Assembly: GCA_016744805.1 (NCBI GenBank)
Contig: JADGDQ010000004.1
Coordinates: 1-64,000 of the forward strand
DNA: 64,000 nucleotides
Reading direction: 5' to 3'
DNA from: Sulfurovaceae bacterium
GTDB taxonomy: Bacteria > Campylobacterota > Campylobacteria > Campylobacterales > Sulfurovaceae
How positions within the stretch are numbered: the first letter of the stretch is position 1; the number at the start of each line of letters is the position of its first letter. Shown here piece after piece: positions 41,311-50,397 of the stretch. Below the pieces are notes generated by a model, which saw only the letters and a program-made list of their open reading frames with translations, was not told the DNA's origin and made no database searches. Made by a program: the position numbers and the translations under genes.

Positions 41311-42516
41311 ATGGCAATGATACACTTTGATGACTCACTAGCAATTATTTCAGATTTAAAAATAGCAAACTTCAAGACTAAAAAACTTTATCTGTGTGAT
41401 AGCTTAGGGTATAGACTTGCCCAAGATATAATTACTGATCATAACTCTCCAGCTTATCCTACTTCTGCTATGGATGGCTATGCCTTTGCTCACAAAGATA
41501 TAAGCCTAGGAAGACTTACTATCTCTAGTATTAATCCTGCGGGAACTAGCCTAAATGATACTGTCAAGGAAGGCTATTGTATCAAGACATTTACAGGGTC
41601 ATTAATGCCTGAGGGGAGTGATACCCTTATTCCTATAGAAAATGTTACGGTAGAAGGGAATGAGATTATTATTAATCAAACTGTCCCCCAAGGGTTCTCT
41701 GTACGAGCTATTGGAGAAAATTATGCACAAAATCAATGCCTTATATCTAAAGGAACAAAAATAGATATAGCACAAATTGGTGTTATGGCAAGCTTGAATA
41801 TTGTTTTACCTTTGGTCTATGAAAAACCTAAAGTTTCCATTATCTCCACAGGAAGTGAGCTTTTGGAACTAGGAGAAACACAAACAAATGATGCACAGAT
41901 TAGAAGCTCTAATAACTATATCTTAGAAGCCATTGCCAAAAAATATGATGGTGTAGCAGTTCAGCATGGATGTATTGCAGATGACAAAGAGAGTATTACA
42001 CAGGCTATAGCAGATGCTATGGATCAAAGTGATATTGTAGTGACTACAGGTGGTGTAAGTGTAGGAGATTTTGATTTTGTAAAAGATGTGATTGTAGAGT
42101 TGGGATATGATGTACTTATCAAAGGTGTACGCATCAAACCAGGTCAGCATATTATGATTGCAAGAAAAGGTGATAAGTTTATCATAGGACTCCCTGGATT
42201 TGCCTACTCCTCCACAGTTACAGCTCTTTTGTATCTTGTCCCACTTATAGCCAAACTCCAAAAAGGCAATTGTGCATTACAAACCCTCAAAGCTACCTTG
42301 GCAGAACCTTTTATCAAAAGAGCCAAAAAAACAGAATTTACCGCCTGTAATATTACTCTTGTAGAAGGTAAATATAAAGTAGATTTCAAAGATAAAAAAG
42401 TAGGTACAAGTGCCATACTTACAAATATGCTAGGAGATATAGCCCTTTTGGTAACTGATGAAAATGAGACAAATAAAGAGATAGGCGAAGAAGTAAGTGT
42501 GCTTTTACTTGGATAA
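41311..42516 (+). CDS. moeA: Molybdopterin molybdenumtransferase MoeA
   Basis: The 401-residue protein shows the MoeA layout: DHNSPAYPTSAMDGYAFAH near residue 45, the MoCF_BD domain with SIISTGSELLELGE near 180 and TTGGVSVGDFDFVKDVI near 245, and a C-terminal beta-barrel domain. It inserts molybdate into adenylyl-molybdopterin for molybdoenzymes such as nitrate reductase or polysulfide/thiosulfate reductases. None of these is in the window. The start is ATG 41311 with AAGGA seven bases upstream; an earlier in-frame TTG is less likely. Confidence 0.94.
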   Translation: MAMIHFDDSLAIISDLKIANFKTKKLYLCDSLGYRLAQDIITDHNSPAYPTSAMDGYAFAHKDISLGRLTISSINPAGTSLNDTVKEGYCIKTFTGSLMPEGSDTLIPIENVTVEGNEIIINQTVPQGFSVRAIGENYAQNQCLISKGTKIDIAQIGVMASLNIVLPLVYEKPKVSIISTGSELLELGETQTNDAQIRSSNNYILEAIAKKYDGVAVQHGCIADDKESITQAIADAMDQSDIVVTTGGVSVGDFDFVKDVIVELGYDVLIKGVRIKPGQHIMIARKGDKFIIGLPGFAYSSTVTALLYLVPLIAKLQKGNCALQTLKATLAEPFIKRAKKTEFTACNITLVEGKYKVDFKDKKVGTSAILTNMLGDIALLVTDENETNKEIGEEVSVLLLG

Positions 42517-42578
42517 AATCTACAGACATATTTTATTTATAATATTTCATTTTGACATATAAATAACCTTATATATGC

Positions 42579-42584
42579 TATAAT
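42579..42584 (+). promoter_or_regulatory. -10 box TATAAT of the S24 repressor gene
   Basis: TGCTATAAT lies 22 bases before the ATG at 42607. A TTGACA at 42552-42557 is 21 bases upstream of it, too far for an ideal spacing. Confidence 0.5.
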
Positions 42585-42606
42585 TGCTCTATAAAAGGAG
42601 TTTGTT

Positions 42607-43260
42607 ATGGTTGAATTTAATGAGATTATAGAAAAAGTTAAAGATATAATATCTAATAACAAGATTGGTGGTAAAATATATGACAAAGATGTAGCAATGG
42701 AGTTGGGGATTCCTCAGACTACTTTTGCAACAATGAAAAAAAGAAAATCAATTCCCTATCCTGAGTTATTAGAATTTTGTGCAAGAAAAAAATTAAGTAT
42801 TAATTGGCTCTTTTTTGATCAGTCTGTGGATATGCTTATCGAAGAAACAACGAAGTTTTTTCAGATGCGTTATTTTGCTAATATTCGTGCAAGTGCTGGT
42901 GGTGGGGCAGAGGTGTTTGGTGAGGAGTATGAGATGATTACTGTTGATGAGAAGATTATGCAAAATATGGTTGATTATAATCATAAAGAGCTAGAAGCTA
43001 TTCATGTAGATGGAGAGTCTATGGAACCCACACTCAAAGATGGAGCTATTGTATTTGTGGATAGAGAGCAAAATAGCATTGAGAAAGGGGGTATATTTAT
43101 TGCCTCGACAAATGCAGGACTTTTTATCAAAAGAGTTCGTCAAAGAGCAGATGGAATGATAGAACTAATCTCTGATAATCAAGCCTATCCTCCAGAGATA
43201 CTTGCTCCTGAGGAAGTATCAATAGTAGGAAAAGTGATAGGAAATATTGAGAGAATATAA
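42607..43260 (+). CDS. S24-family (CI/LexA-like) transcriptional repressor
   Basis: The 217-residue protein has an N-terminal CI-type helix-turn-helix (YDKDVAMELGIPQTTFATMKKRKS near residue 28) and a C-terminal S24 peptidase fold with the serine in HVDGESMEPTLKDG near residue 140 and the lysine in AGLFIKRVRQ near 180. The Ser/Lys pair would allow self-cleavage; the cleavage site (Ala/Cys-Gly) is not obvious, perhaps near SAGGGAEV around residue 100. No phage genes are near it, so it may be a resident stress regulator. It is convergent with moxR, six bases apart. Confidence 0.87.
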   Translation: MVEFNEIIEKVKDIISNNKIGGKIYDKDVAMELGIPQTTFATMKKRKSIPYPELLEFCARKKLSINWLFFDQSVDMLIEETTKFFQMRYFANIRASAGGGAEVFGEEYEMITVDEKIMQNMVDYNHKELEAIHVDGESMEPTLKDGAIVFVDREQNSIEKGGIFIASTNAGLFIKRVRQRADGMIELISDNQAYPPEILAPEEVSIVGKVIGNIERI

Positions 43261-43266
43261 GAGTCC

Positions 43267-44214
43267 CTAAGGAATAGGAACTGCTGAAAGGACTTTGGAG
43301 ATAATATAGTCTTGGGTAATTCCTTCTGCTTGGGCTTCGTAGCTTAGGATAATTCTATGACGCAAAATCTCTTTGGCTATATAGGCTATCTCTATAGGCG
43401 AGACAAAATCTTGCCCTTTAAGATAGGCAATTGCACGAGAAGCTTTGTACATATCAATACTTGCTCTAGGAGATGCTCCAAACTCTAGGTATTTTTCTAA
43501 ATCTTCTAATCCATACTCTTTGGGGTTTCTTGTAGCAAAGATAAGTTCTATAATATAATTTTCTATCTCTTCATCTAAATGTACTTGCATCGCTTCTTTG
43601 CGAATCTGTTCTAGGTCTGTAAGTGAAGCTACTTGCTGGATAGTCTCAAAACCATTATTAGCAACTCTTCTTGCTATCTCTAGCTCTTCTTGTTTGGTAT
43701 TGTATCCAACTACAACTTTCATCATAAAACGGTCAAGCTGTGCTTCAGGAAGCTCATAGGCTCCCTCTTGTTCTATGGGGTTTTGTGTTGCCATAACCAA
43801 AAAAGGCAAATCAATCTTAAAGGTCTCATCACCTATAGTTACTTGTCTCTCTTGCATCACTTCAAGGAGGGCTGATTGTACTTTGGCAGGGGCTCTATTG
43901 ATTTCATCTGCTAAAAGAAGGTTTGTAAATACTGGACCTTTTTTGATTTTGAAGGCATTATTAGCAGGGTCATAAATCTCTGTACCAATAATATCTGATG
44001 GTAAAAGGTCTGGTGTAAACTGTACTCTTTTAAACTCTAATCCTAGTGTTTTGGCTAAGGCATTGACTGTAGTAGTTTTGGCTAAACCAGGGACTCCCTC
44101 TAGGAGTATATGCCCCCTACAGATAAGACCTGCCAAAAGCCCCTCTATCATTTTTTCTTGACCTACAACAACTTTGCTTATCTCTTGTTTGATAGCATCT
44201 ATTATTTCACTCAA
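43267..44214 (-). CDS. MoxR-family AAA+ ATPase
   Basis: The 315-residue protein has the MoxR version of Walker A, EGVPGLAKTTTVNAL near residue 38, Walker B LLLADEINRAPAKVQ near 102, and MATQNPIEQEGAYELPEAQLDRF near 140. MoxR ATPases act as chaperones that insert cofactors or mature partner proteins, often with VWA-domain proteins. No VWA partner is adjacent here. The start is TTG at 44214 with GAGGAG seven bases upstream. It follows bamA by 12 bases on the same strand. Confidence 0.93.
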   Translation of the reverse strand: MSEIIDAIKQEISKVVVGQEKMIEGLLAGLICRGHILLEGVPGLAKTTTVNALAKTLGLEFKRVQFTPDLLPSDIIGTEIYDPANNAFKIKKGPVFTNLLLADEINRAPAKVQSALLEVMQERQVTIGDETFKIDLPFLVMATQNPIEQEGAYELPEAQLDRFMMKVVVGYNTKQEELEIARRVANNGFETIQQVASLTDLEQIRKEAMQVHLDEEIENYIIELIFATRNPKEYGLEDLEKYLEFGASPRASIDMYKASRAIAYLKGQDFVSPIEIAYIAKEILRHRIILSYEAQAEGITQDYIISKVLSAVPIP

Positions 44215-44226
44215 TGTAACGCTCCT

Positions 44227-46524
44227 CTAAAACTTCGTTCCCATAGAGAACTCAAATTGTGACTCTTCTTCTTCTGTCTCTGCATCAAGTGCTTCTGCAA
44301 AAATAAGGTTGATTGGACCAAATGGAGAGTTCCACTCTATTTGGGCTCCTACAGAGCTTCTTGTAATACTATCATTGATAATATCTAGTCCTGCTACGCT
44401 ACTTGCAGAGATACTTCCATAATCAGCAAAAAATGTTAAACGAATCTTGGCAGACTCAGAGACAGGAATACTCGCTTCAACTGTTCCTGAGGCTCTACTA
44501 TCACCACCAAATCTTCGCTCTAATCCTGTTGCAGGGTCTATTATGTACGGAGAGAGTGAATAAGGGCTATAGCCTCTTACACTTCCTACACCACCCATAT
44601 AGAGTCTTTCTGCTGTTGGTATCTTCTCATTATCATCATGATTTAAGAGTGTAGCTCTTAGTTTGAAACGCATAATAAGGTCATAATCTATTAAATCTTC
44701 CATACCATAGTAAGCACCAAAACGGGCAGAGAATTTACTCATATTTGCATAGTCTGTATAGATTTTCTCTTCAAATGGTTCTAAGTCACCATCAAATGAG
44801 CCAAACTCACCATTAATACTTGCTACAAACCCTTCTCTAGGAGTATAGTAGTCATCTGTATTATCAAAAGATAATCCTGCTAAGAAAGCTGTTTTGATAT
44901 ATTGATCTATATATAAAAAATCATTTACAATAGTTGCCCCATCATTTACAGTAGATTGGTTATCAATATAGCTCACACCCACAGAAGCATACAGGTGACG
45001 CATAAATCGTTTTCCAGTCATTAGGCTACCACCTACTTGATCTTGTGTATAATCAATATATTCATAATCTCTTACAAAGAAACTAGCACTCAAACTATAT
45101 TCACTATCCCATACTCTAGGATTTGTAACAGAGAAGTTATAGCTTGTAGAAATTTCTGAAATATCAAAGCCCAAACTTCCACTCAACCCAGTACCAAAAA
45201 GATTTTTATTAGAGAGACTTGCATTAAACATAATACCTTGGTAGCTACCATATCCACCACCAGCAGAGATACTCCCTGTTTGTGTCTCTTTGACCTTTAC
45301 AAGTAGGTTTACTTTGTCTTCTGTGATTCTTTCAGGAAGAATATCTACCTTTTCAAAGAAACCAGTTCGACCCAATGCACCTTTACTATCTTTGAGGTCT
45401 GTAAAGTTATATAAGTCACCAGGAGCTAGATAGATATAGCGTCTAATAACACGGTCTTTTGTTGTATCATTTCCTGAGATAAGAACATCATTAATCGTTA
45501 CTTTTTGACCAGGAATAATTTGATACTGAAGATTTACAACACCAGTGGCATCATCTTTATGAAAGTTTGGAGAGACTTTTGCATAGGCATATCCTAGGTT
45601 TCCTACCTCTTTTTTAAGGTATTCCATATCAAGTCTCATTTTTTTGATATTAAATATTTTGCCCTCTTTAAGTTTAAGACCTTGGGTGAGTTTTTTATTA
45701 TCCATACCTGCAACACTTTGTGAAAGTGTCATCTTGCCTACTCTAAACTGTTTGCCCTCTTTGACCATATAGTTAACTTCGGCATTATATGAGCCTGAAT
45801 CTACACGCATCAAAGGTTTACTCACCTCGGCATCTATATAACCCTCTTTCATATAGGCTTCTCTTGCTCTCATAGAGTCATATTGGAGTTGATCTACATG
45901 GGCATCACTATCACCCAAAAAAGGTACCCAACTCCACATACTGCTCTCTTTGTTTACCATATCTGCTTCTATTGTTTTCTTATCAAGATTTTTAGAACCA
46001 ATAAAGTTTGTTTTTTTAATCTTGATTTTTTCACCCTTATTTACTTCAAAGGTGATGGCATAACTATCATTTACTTTTTTCTTGCTAGTTTCTACAACAG
46101 TATCATAATACCCTTCACTCTCTATCTTCATAATAAGAGCATGTTTTGCTTTTTCTATGCGTCTCTCATCATAGAGATCACCCTTTTTTAGACCAATCCC
46201 TTGAAGAAGAGTCTCTCCATCATCACCTGAACCATAGCCAGTTACAGTTATATTAGAAATAGCAGGTTTCTCTTTGAAGTGGTATGTGAGAGTACCATTT
46301 TTTTTCTCTACCCATACATCATTAAAGTAACCCTGAGAGTAGAGGTTTTTAACAGAATCATCTATCTGCCCTACATCCACACTATCACCTTCATGAATCC
46401 CTGCAACCTCTTTGGCAACAGCAGGAGAGAGGTGAATCAATCCATCAAACTGAATATTTGTGATTTTTTGAGCACTCAAAAGTGTCCCTGCTGTTATACA
46501 AAGTAAAGCAATATTTTTTCTCAT
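44227..46524 (-). CDS. bamA: Outer-membrane protein assembly factor BamA
   Basis: The 765-residue protein has a signal peptide, five POTRA repeats (from ITNIQFDGLIHLSPAVAKE at residue 21 to about 420) and a C-terminal Omp85 barrel with the conserved loop motif GSVRGYSPYSL near residue 650 and an aromatic end (FEFSMGTKF). It folds beta-barrel proteins into the outer membrane and is essential in other bacteria. The POTRA density is visible as repeated KGD/EG...F patterns. AGAGGAT precedes the ATG. The moxR gene follows on the same strand. Confidence 0.96.
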   Translation of the reverse strand: MRKNIALLCITAGTLLSAQKITNIQFDGLIHLSPAVAKEVAGIHEGDSVDVGQIDDSVKNLYSQGYFNDVWVEKKNGTLTYHFKEKPAISNITVTGYGSGDDGETLLQGIGLKKGDLYDERRIEKAKHALIMKIESEGYYDTVVETSKKKVNDSYAITFEVNKGEKIKIKKTNFIGSKNLDKKTIEADMVNKESSMWSWVPFLGDSDAHVDQLQYDSMRAREAYMKEGYIDAEVSKPLMRVDSGSYNAEVNYMVKEGKQFRVGKMTLSQSVAGMDNKKLTQGLKLKEGKIFNIKKMRLDMEYLKKEVGNLGYAYAKVSPNFHKDDATGVVNLQYQIIPGQKVTINDVLISGNDTTKDRVIRRYIYLAPGDLYNFTDLKDSKGALGRTGFFEKVDILPERITEDKVNLLVKVKETQTGSISAGGGYGSYQGIMFNASLSNKNLFGTGLSGSLGFDISEISTSYNFSVTNPRVWDSEYSLSASFFVRDYEYIDYTQDQVGGSLMTGKRFMRHLYASVGVSYIDNQSTVNDGATIVNDFLYIDQYIKTAFLAGLSFDNTDDYYTPREGFVASINGEFGSFDGDLEPFEEKIYTDYANMSKFSARFGAYYGMEDLIDYDLIMRFKLRATLLNHDDNEKIPTAERLYMGGVGSVRGYSPYSLSPYIIDPATGLERRFGGDSRASGTVEASIPVSESAKIRLTFFADYGSISASSVAGLDIINDSITRSSVGAQIEWNSPFGPINLIFAEALDAETEEEESQFEFSMGTKF

Positions 46525-46671
46525 TATGCGTATCCTCTAGTCTCGTAGTTTTTTATAGTAGCACATCTATTTTAGTATAGAGTGTATCTTTTTTTCACTA
46601 AAAACATACTAATTTTTATTTTTTTGTTTTATTAAATTATCTTTATTCTCGTCTTTTCAATGCTAAAGTGC

Positions 46672-46677
46672 TATAAT
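46672..46677 (+). promoter_or_regulatory. -10 box TATAAT for ilvD-rarA
   Basis: GTGCTATAAT lies 38 bases before the ilvD ATG, following T-rich tracts at about 46600-46650. The leader is too short for an attenuator peptide. Confidence 0.5.
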
Positions 46678-46714
46678 TTGTAAAAATTTATATTATAGAA
46701 TAAAAGGGAATCAA

Positions 46715-48400
46715 ATGAGAAGTAATGAAATAAAAGAGGGCTTTAGTAGAGCTCCTCATAGAAGTTTGCTAAGAGCCACTGGACTCAAAGATGAAGATTT
46801 TGACAAACCATTTATTGGGGTGGCAAACTCATTTATCGAGATAATCCCTGGGCATTTTTTCCTCAACAAAGTCTCTGAGGTTATCAAAGAGGAGATTAGA
46901 GCCAATGGGTGTGTGCCATTTGAGTTTAATACTATCGGTGTAGATGATGGGATTGCGATGGGGCATGATGGTATGCTCTACTCTCTGCCTAGTCGTGAGA
47001 TTATTGCTAACTCTATAGAGACCGTGATGAATGCACATAAACTAGATGCAATGATAGCTATCCCAAACTGTGACAAAATTGTCCCTGGGATGATCATGGG
47101 GGCATTGCGTGTGGATGTACCTACAGTATTTGTCTCTGGTGGTCCTATGGCTGCAGGGCATATGCATGATGGCACACCTATAGACCTCGCTACTGCTTTT
47201 GAGGCGGTAGGGCAGTTTGAGGCAGGTGAGATAGACGAAGAGAAGCTTACAGAGATAGAGTGCAATGCCTGTCCTAGTGGGGGGAGCTGTAGTGGTATGT
47301 TTACAGCAAACTCTATGAATACTCTTATGGAGGCTATGGGTATTGCTCTAGCTGGAAATGGTACTATCTTGGCACTAACTCCAGAGAGAACTCAGCTCTA
47401 TAGAGCCGCAGCAAAACGCATCTGTGATATTGCCAAAGATAGAGCAAATGCCCATAAGTATAAACTCACTAATATCCTAAATGAAAATGCTGTAAGAAAT
47501 GCTTTTGCTGTAGATATGGCGATGGGCGGAAGCTCTAATACAGTACTTCACATGTTAGCTATCGCCAAAGAGGCAAAAGTAGACTTTAATCTATCAGATA
47601 TAAATAAAGTAAGCAAAAGAGTCTCTCATATAGCTAAAATCTCTCCATCACTTAGTACAGTTCACATGGAAGATATTAACAAAGCAGGTGGTGTAAGTGC
47701 CGTGATGCATGAGATGAGCAAAAGAGGCGATGATATACTCCTTGATAACCTTACTATCACTGGTGAGACTACTTATGAAAAAATTGCAGACAAAAAGATA
47801 CTCGATACTAATATTATCCATACTATAGATAACCCATTCTCCGAGGTGGGTGGTCTAGCGATACTCTATGGAAACCTTGCAGAGCAGGGTGCTGTTATCA
47901 AAACCGCAGGTATCACAGGAGAGAGAGTCTTTACTGGTACTGCTGTCTGTTTTGATAGTCAAGATGAAGCTATCAAAGGGATTATCAATGGCAAAGTCAA
48001 AGCAGGGAATGTTGTAGTCATTAGATACGAAGGACCAAAAGGCGGGCCTGGTATGCAAGAGATGCTTTCTCCTACAAGCCTTATTATGGGTATGGGGCTA
48101 GGAGATAAAGTGGCTCTTATTACAGATGGTCGCTTCTCTGGTGCAACAAGAGGGGCAAGTATAGGGCATGTGAGTCCTGAAGCAGCAGAGGGTGGTATGA
48201 TAGGACTGCTCAAAGATGGTGATGAGATACATATAGATGTAGACCAGTATATCCTAGAGGTGAGACTAGATGAGTCTGAGATAGCTCAAAGAAGAGCTGA
48301 CTTCAAACCACTTGTCAAACCACTTAGTAGCTCTTGGCTTAAGCAGTATAGAGCGTTGGTAACCAATGCTAGTAACGGTGCGATGCTAGAAGCAGAGTAA
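46715..48400 (+). CDS. ilvD: Dihydroxy-acid dehydratase
   Basis: The 561-residue enzyme carries the iron-sulfur cysteines in [15 protein letters not shown] near residue 120 and [20 protein letters not shown] near 190, and the C-terminal [16 protein letters not shown]-type segment near 435 (here [16 protein letters not shown]). It catalyses the fourth step of valine and isoleucine synthesis. AAGGG precedes the ATG at 46715. rarA follows 14 bases after its stop, so the two probably share a transcript although unrelated in function. Confidence 0.97.
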   Translation: MRSNEIKEGFSRAPHRSLLRATGLKDEDFDKPFIGVANSFIEIIPGHFFLNKVSEVIKEEIRANGCVPFEFNTIGVDDGIAMGHDGMLYSLPSREIIANSIETVMNAHKLDAMIAIPNCDKIVPGMIMGALRVDVPTVFVSGGPMAAGHMHDGTPIDLATAFEAVGQFEAGEIDEEKLTEIECNACPSGGSCSGMFTANSMNTLMEAMGIALAGNGTILALTPERTQLYRAAAKRICDIAKDRANAHKYKLTNILNENAVRNAFAVDMAMGGSSNTVLHMLAIAKEAKVDFNLSDINKVSKRVSHIAKISPSLSTVHMEDINKAGGVSAVMHEMSKRGDDILLDNLTITGETTYEKIADKKILDTNIIHTIDNPFSEVGGLAILYGNLAEQGAVIKTAGITGERVFTGTAVCFDSQDEAIKGIINGKVKAGNVVVIRYEGPKGGPGMQEMLSPTSLIMGMGLGDKVALITDGRFSGATRGASIGHVSPEAAEGGMIGLLKDGDEIHIDVDQYILEVRLDESEIAQRRADFKPLVKPLSSSWLKQYRALVTNASNGAMLEAE

Positions 48401-48413
48401 TAAATATTTAGAG

Positions 48414-49604
48414 ATGAACTTAGCTCTTAAATACCGTCCAAAGAGATTGAGCCACCTAGTGGGTCAAAAGCATCTGCTTTTGGCTACGGCTCCTTTGCGT
48501 CTCTTAATAGAATCAGGCAAACTCCCCCATACATTTTTTTATGGTCCACCTGGTTCTGGCAAAACAACTCTCGCACGAATTATCGCCTCTACACTCCAAA
48601 GACCTTTTTATGAGATGAATGCAACAACACTCAAAGTAGAAGAGTTACGAAAAGTATTCAAAGAGTATCATAATGCTTTACAAAAACCTCTTATCTTTAT
48701 AGATGAGGTACATAGACTTAGCAAAAATCAACAAGAGGTACTCTTGCCATTTATGGAGAATAACTCAGCTCTGATAATAGGAGCTTCCACAGAGAACCCC
48801 TACTACTCTATGAGTAGAGCTATGCGGTCTCGTTCGCATCTTTTTGAGTTAGAGGCTCTTAAGAGTGAAGAGATGAGAGAGTATTTGGAGTATGTTATTA
48901 CACAAGAGCATTTTATTGTCACAGAGGAGGCTTTGGAGTTTTTGATAAGTTCAAGTAGCGGAGATGCAAGAGCTATGTTGAACCTCTTAGAGAGTGGTAT
49001 GGCTATAGAGTCGCCTCTAGGGGTAGAGACTCTGCGTCAGATTCGCCCCTATGCACTCCAAGCTGGTAGTAGCGAAGATGAGAGCCATTATGAGTTAACT
49101 TCTGCAATGATAAAGAGCATTAGAGGCAGTGACATAGATGCAGGACTCTACTATCTAGCACAGCTTATAGAGGGTGGAGAACCTGCGGAGTTTATTGCAC
49201 GAAGATTAGCTATACTCGCAAGTGAAGATATAGGAAATGCCAATCCAAATGCTCTTAATCTTGCAAGTTCTACTCTAAATATAGTCAAACATATTGGCTA
49301 TCCAGAGGCTAGAATATCTCTCTCGCAACTGCTTATCTATCTCGCCTCCTCACCCAAATCAAACTCCGCCTACCTAGCCATAAACAAAGCACAAGAGAGT
49401 ATACAAAATGGAAAAATATACTCTATCCCAAATCATATCAAAACCCATAGTAAAGAGTATCTCTATCCACATGACTGGGGAGGATGGGTCAAACAAGAGT
49501 ATGTAAGTAAAAAGTCTGTTTTTTATAAGAGCAGGGGTGTAGGTTTTGAAAAAAATTTATTAGAGTGGAGAGAGAAGATAGTAAACTACAGATTCAATAA
49601 TTGA
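48414..49604 (+). CDS. rarA: Replication-associated recombination protein A (MgsA/RarA)
   Basis: The 396-residue AAA+ clamp-loader-like ATPase has ALKYRPKRLSHLVGQKHLL at the start, Walker A FFYGPPGSGKTTLARI near residue 42, Walker B PLIFIDEVHRLSKNQQ near 92 and GASTENPYYSMSRAMRSRSHLFEL near 120. The C-terminal tetramerisation region holds GEPAEFIARRLAILASEDIG near 260. It acts at stalled forks. The ribosome binding site (TTAGAG) is weak, so translation may depend on ilvD. Its stop is eight bases before a transposase-end remnant. Confidence 0.94.
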   Translation: MNLALKYRPKRLSHLVGQKHLLLATAPLRLLIESGKLPHTFFYGPPGSGKTTLARIIASTLQRPFYEMNATTLKVEELRKVFKEYHNALQKPLIFIDEVHRLSKNQQEVLLPFMENNSALIIGASTENPYYSMSRAMRSRSHLFELEALKSEEMREYLEYVITQEHFIVTEEALEFLISSSSGDARAMLNLLESGMAIESPLGVETLRQIRPYALQAGSSEDESHYELTSAMIKSIRGSDIDAGLYYLAQLIEGGEPAEFIARRLAILASEDIGNANPNALNLASSTLNIVKHIGYPEARISLSQLLIYLASSPKSNSAYLAINKAQESIQNGKIYSIPNHIKTHSKEYLYPHDWGGWVKQEYVSKKSVFYKSRGVGFEKNLLEWREKIVNYRFNN

Positions 49605-49611
49605 GGAGTGT

Positions 49612-49678
49612 TCAGGTGATAATGATAACTCACTCTCTACTCCTCTTAATCACTCCAAATAGAGCAGGTTGTGATAGC
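49612..49678 (-). pseudogene. Remnant of a REP-transposase 3' end with element terminus
   Basis: About 66 bases match the last codons and the left terminus of the complete element at 50398-50465, with roughly seven substitutions and one missing base that breaks the frame. It includes the terminal motif TTCAGGTGATAATGATAACTC. It shows that a second, older copy of the element stood here and was largely deleted. The stretch from 49679 to 49776 has no recognisable feature. Confidence 0.65.
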
Positions 49679-49776
49679 CTTAATGATAGACCCCTAATCC
49701 TGCCTAACCCAATGAATAGATAGGTTAAACTATGATTTATAATGTTTAAGTTAAAATAAAATAAAAAGGTGAAACT

Positions 49777-49839
49777 ATGCAAAGATTAGTAGTAGATGTT
49801 CATTTAGTTTCCATCGTTTCGTGCGAATACAATAAATGA
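49777..49839 (+). other. 20-codon ORF with a strong ribosome binding site
   Basis: AAAAAGGTG stands six bases before an ATG that reads MQRLVVDVHLVSIVSCEYNK and stops. The start signal is better than chance would give, but the product is short and hydrophobic-polar with no family. It may be the front of a gene truncated when the island formed, or a small peptide. The rest of the gap to 49918 is AT-rich without features. Confidence 0.25.
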
Positions 49840-49918
49840 ATTGTACGATACAAAAATTTATTTTTTATTGGGAAAGGTATAGGTTGAGAGAGAAATATAT
49901 AAGTCAGTGAGGACTAAA

Positions 49919-50341
49919 ATGATTAATTATAAAACTATTTTACAATATTTAGCAGATGGCGTTAATCCATTATCAGGAGAAATATTTGAAGATAATCACA
50001 TTTGTCAAAATTCAAAGGTGACAAGAGCATTATTACATGCTATAAAATTACTAGAAGAACAAGAATTAAAAAAAGATAATAAATTAGCAGATGAGTATAA
50101 TAAAATAAAGTGTACAACAATAAAGGACTTCCCCCTTGATGATAACACAGATATTCAATGTGAAATTATATATCTAAACAGTAAGTATACTATCTTGAAA
50201 TATTTAAATAAAAATTATAAAGTGCGTACAACAAAAGTAGCACCACCAAACACTTGTGGCTTATATACTATTAAGAAAGTATTCTATGGTAAAGAAAAAG
50301 AATACGCAAGGTTACACTATTCATTAATAGAGAAAGTATAA
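49919..50341 (+). CDS. Hypothetical protein with an ADGxNPxSGE N-terminal motif
   Basis: The 140-residue protein starts MINYKTILQYLADGVNPLSG (ATG at 49919, GAGGA six bases upstream) and continues EIFEDNHICQNSKVTRALLHAI. The pattern of ILxxLADGxxPxxGE followed by a run to RALxxAIxxLE occurs as a small module in many uncharacterised bacterial proteins. The second half is Lys/Tyr-rich (KYTILKYLNKNYKVRTTKVAP) and may be a separate small beta domain. It lies beside a transposase element and looks AT-richer than backbone genes, which suggests acquisition. Function unknown. Confidence 0.65.
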   Translation: MINYKTILQYLADGVNPLSGEIFEDNHICQNSKVTRALLHAIKLLEEQELKKDNKLADEYNKIKCTTIKDFPLDDNTDIQCEIIYLNSKYTILKYLNKNYKVRTTKVAPPNTCGLYTIKKVFYGKEKEYARLHYSLIEKV

Positions 50342-50397
50342 ATAAATAAATAAATGTATGCAACTCCACCGACCAAGGAATATAGCGAATATAGGTA

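Noticed and set aside
43261-43281. Hairpin AGTCCCT/AGGAACT between the S24 repressor and moxR
   Set aside because: One mismatch, overlap with moxR codons and no T run make it too weak to call a terminator.
50341-50356. Short AATA tandem repeat after the 49919 gene
   Set aside because: Four units of a simple AT repeat are expected by chance in DNA of this composition; no palindrome or spacer pattern supports a CRISPR or regulatory array.
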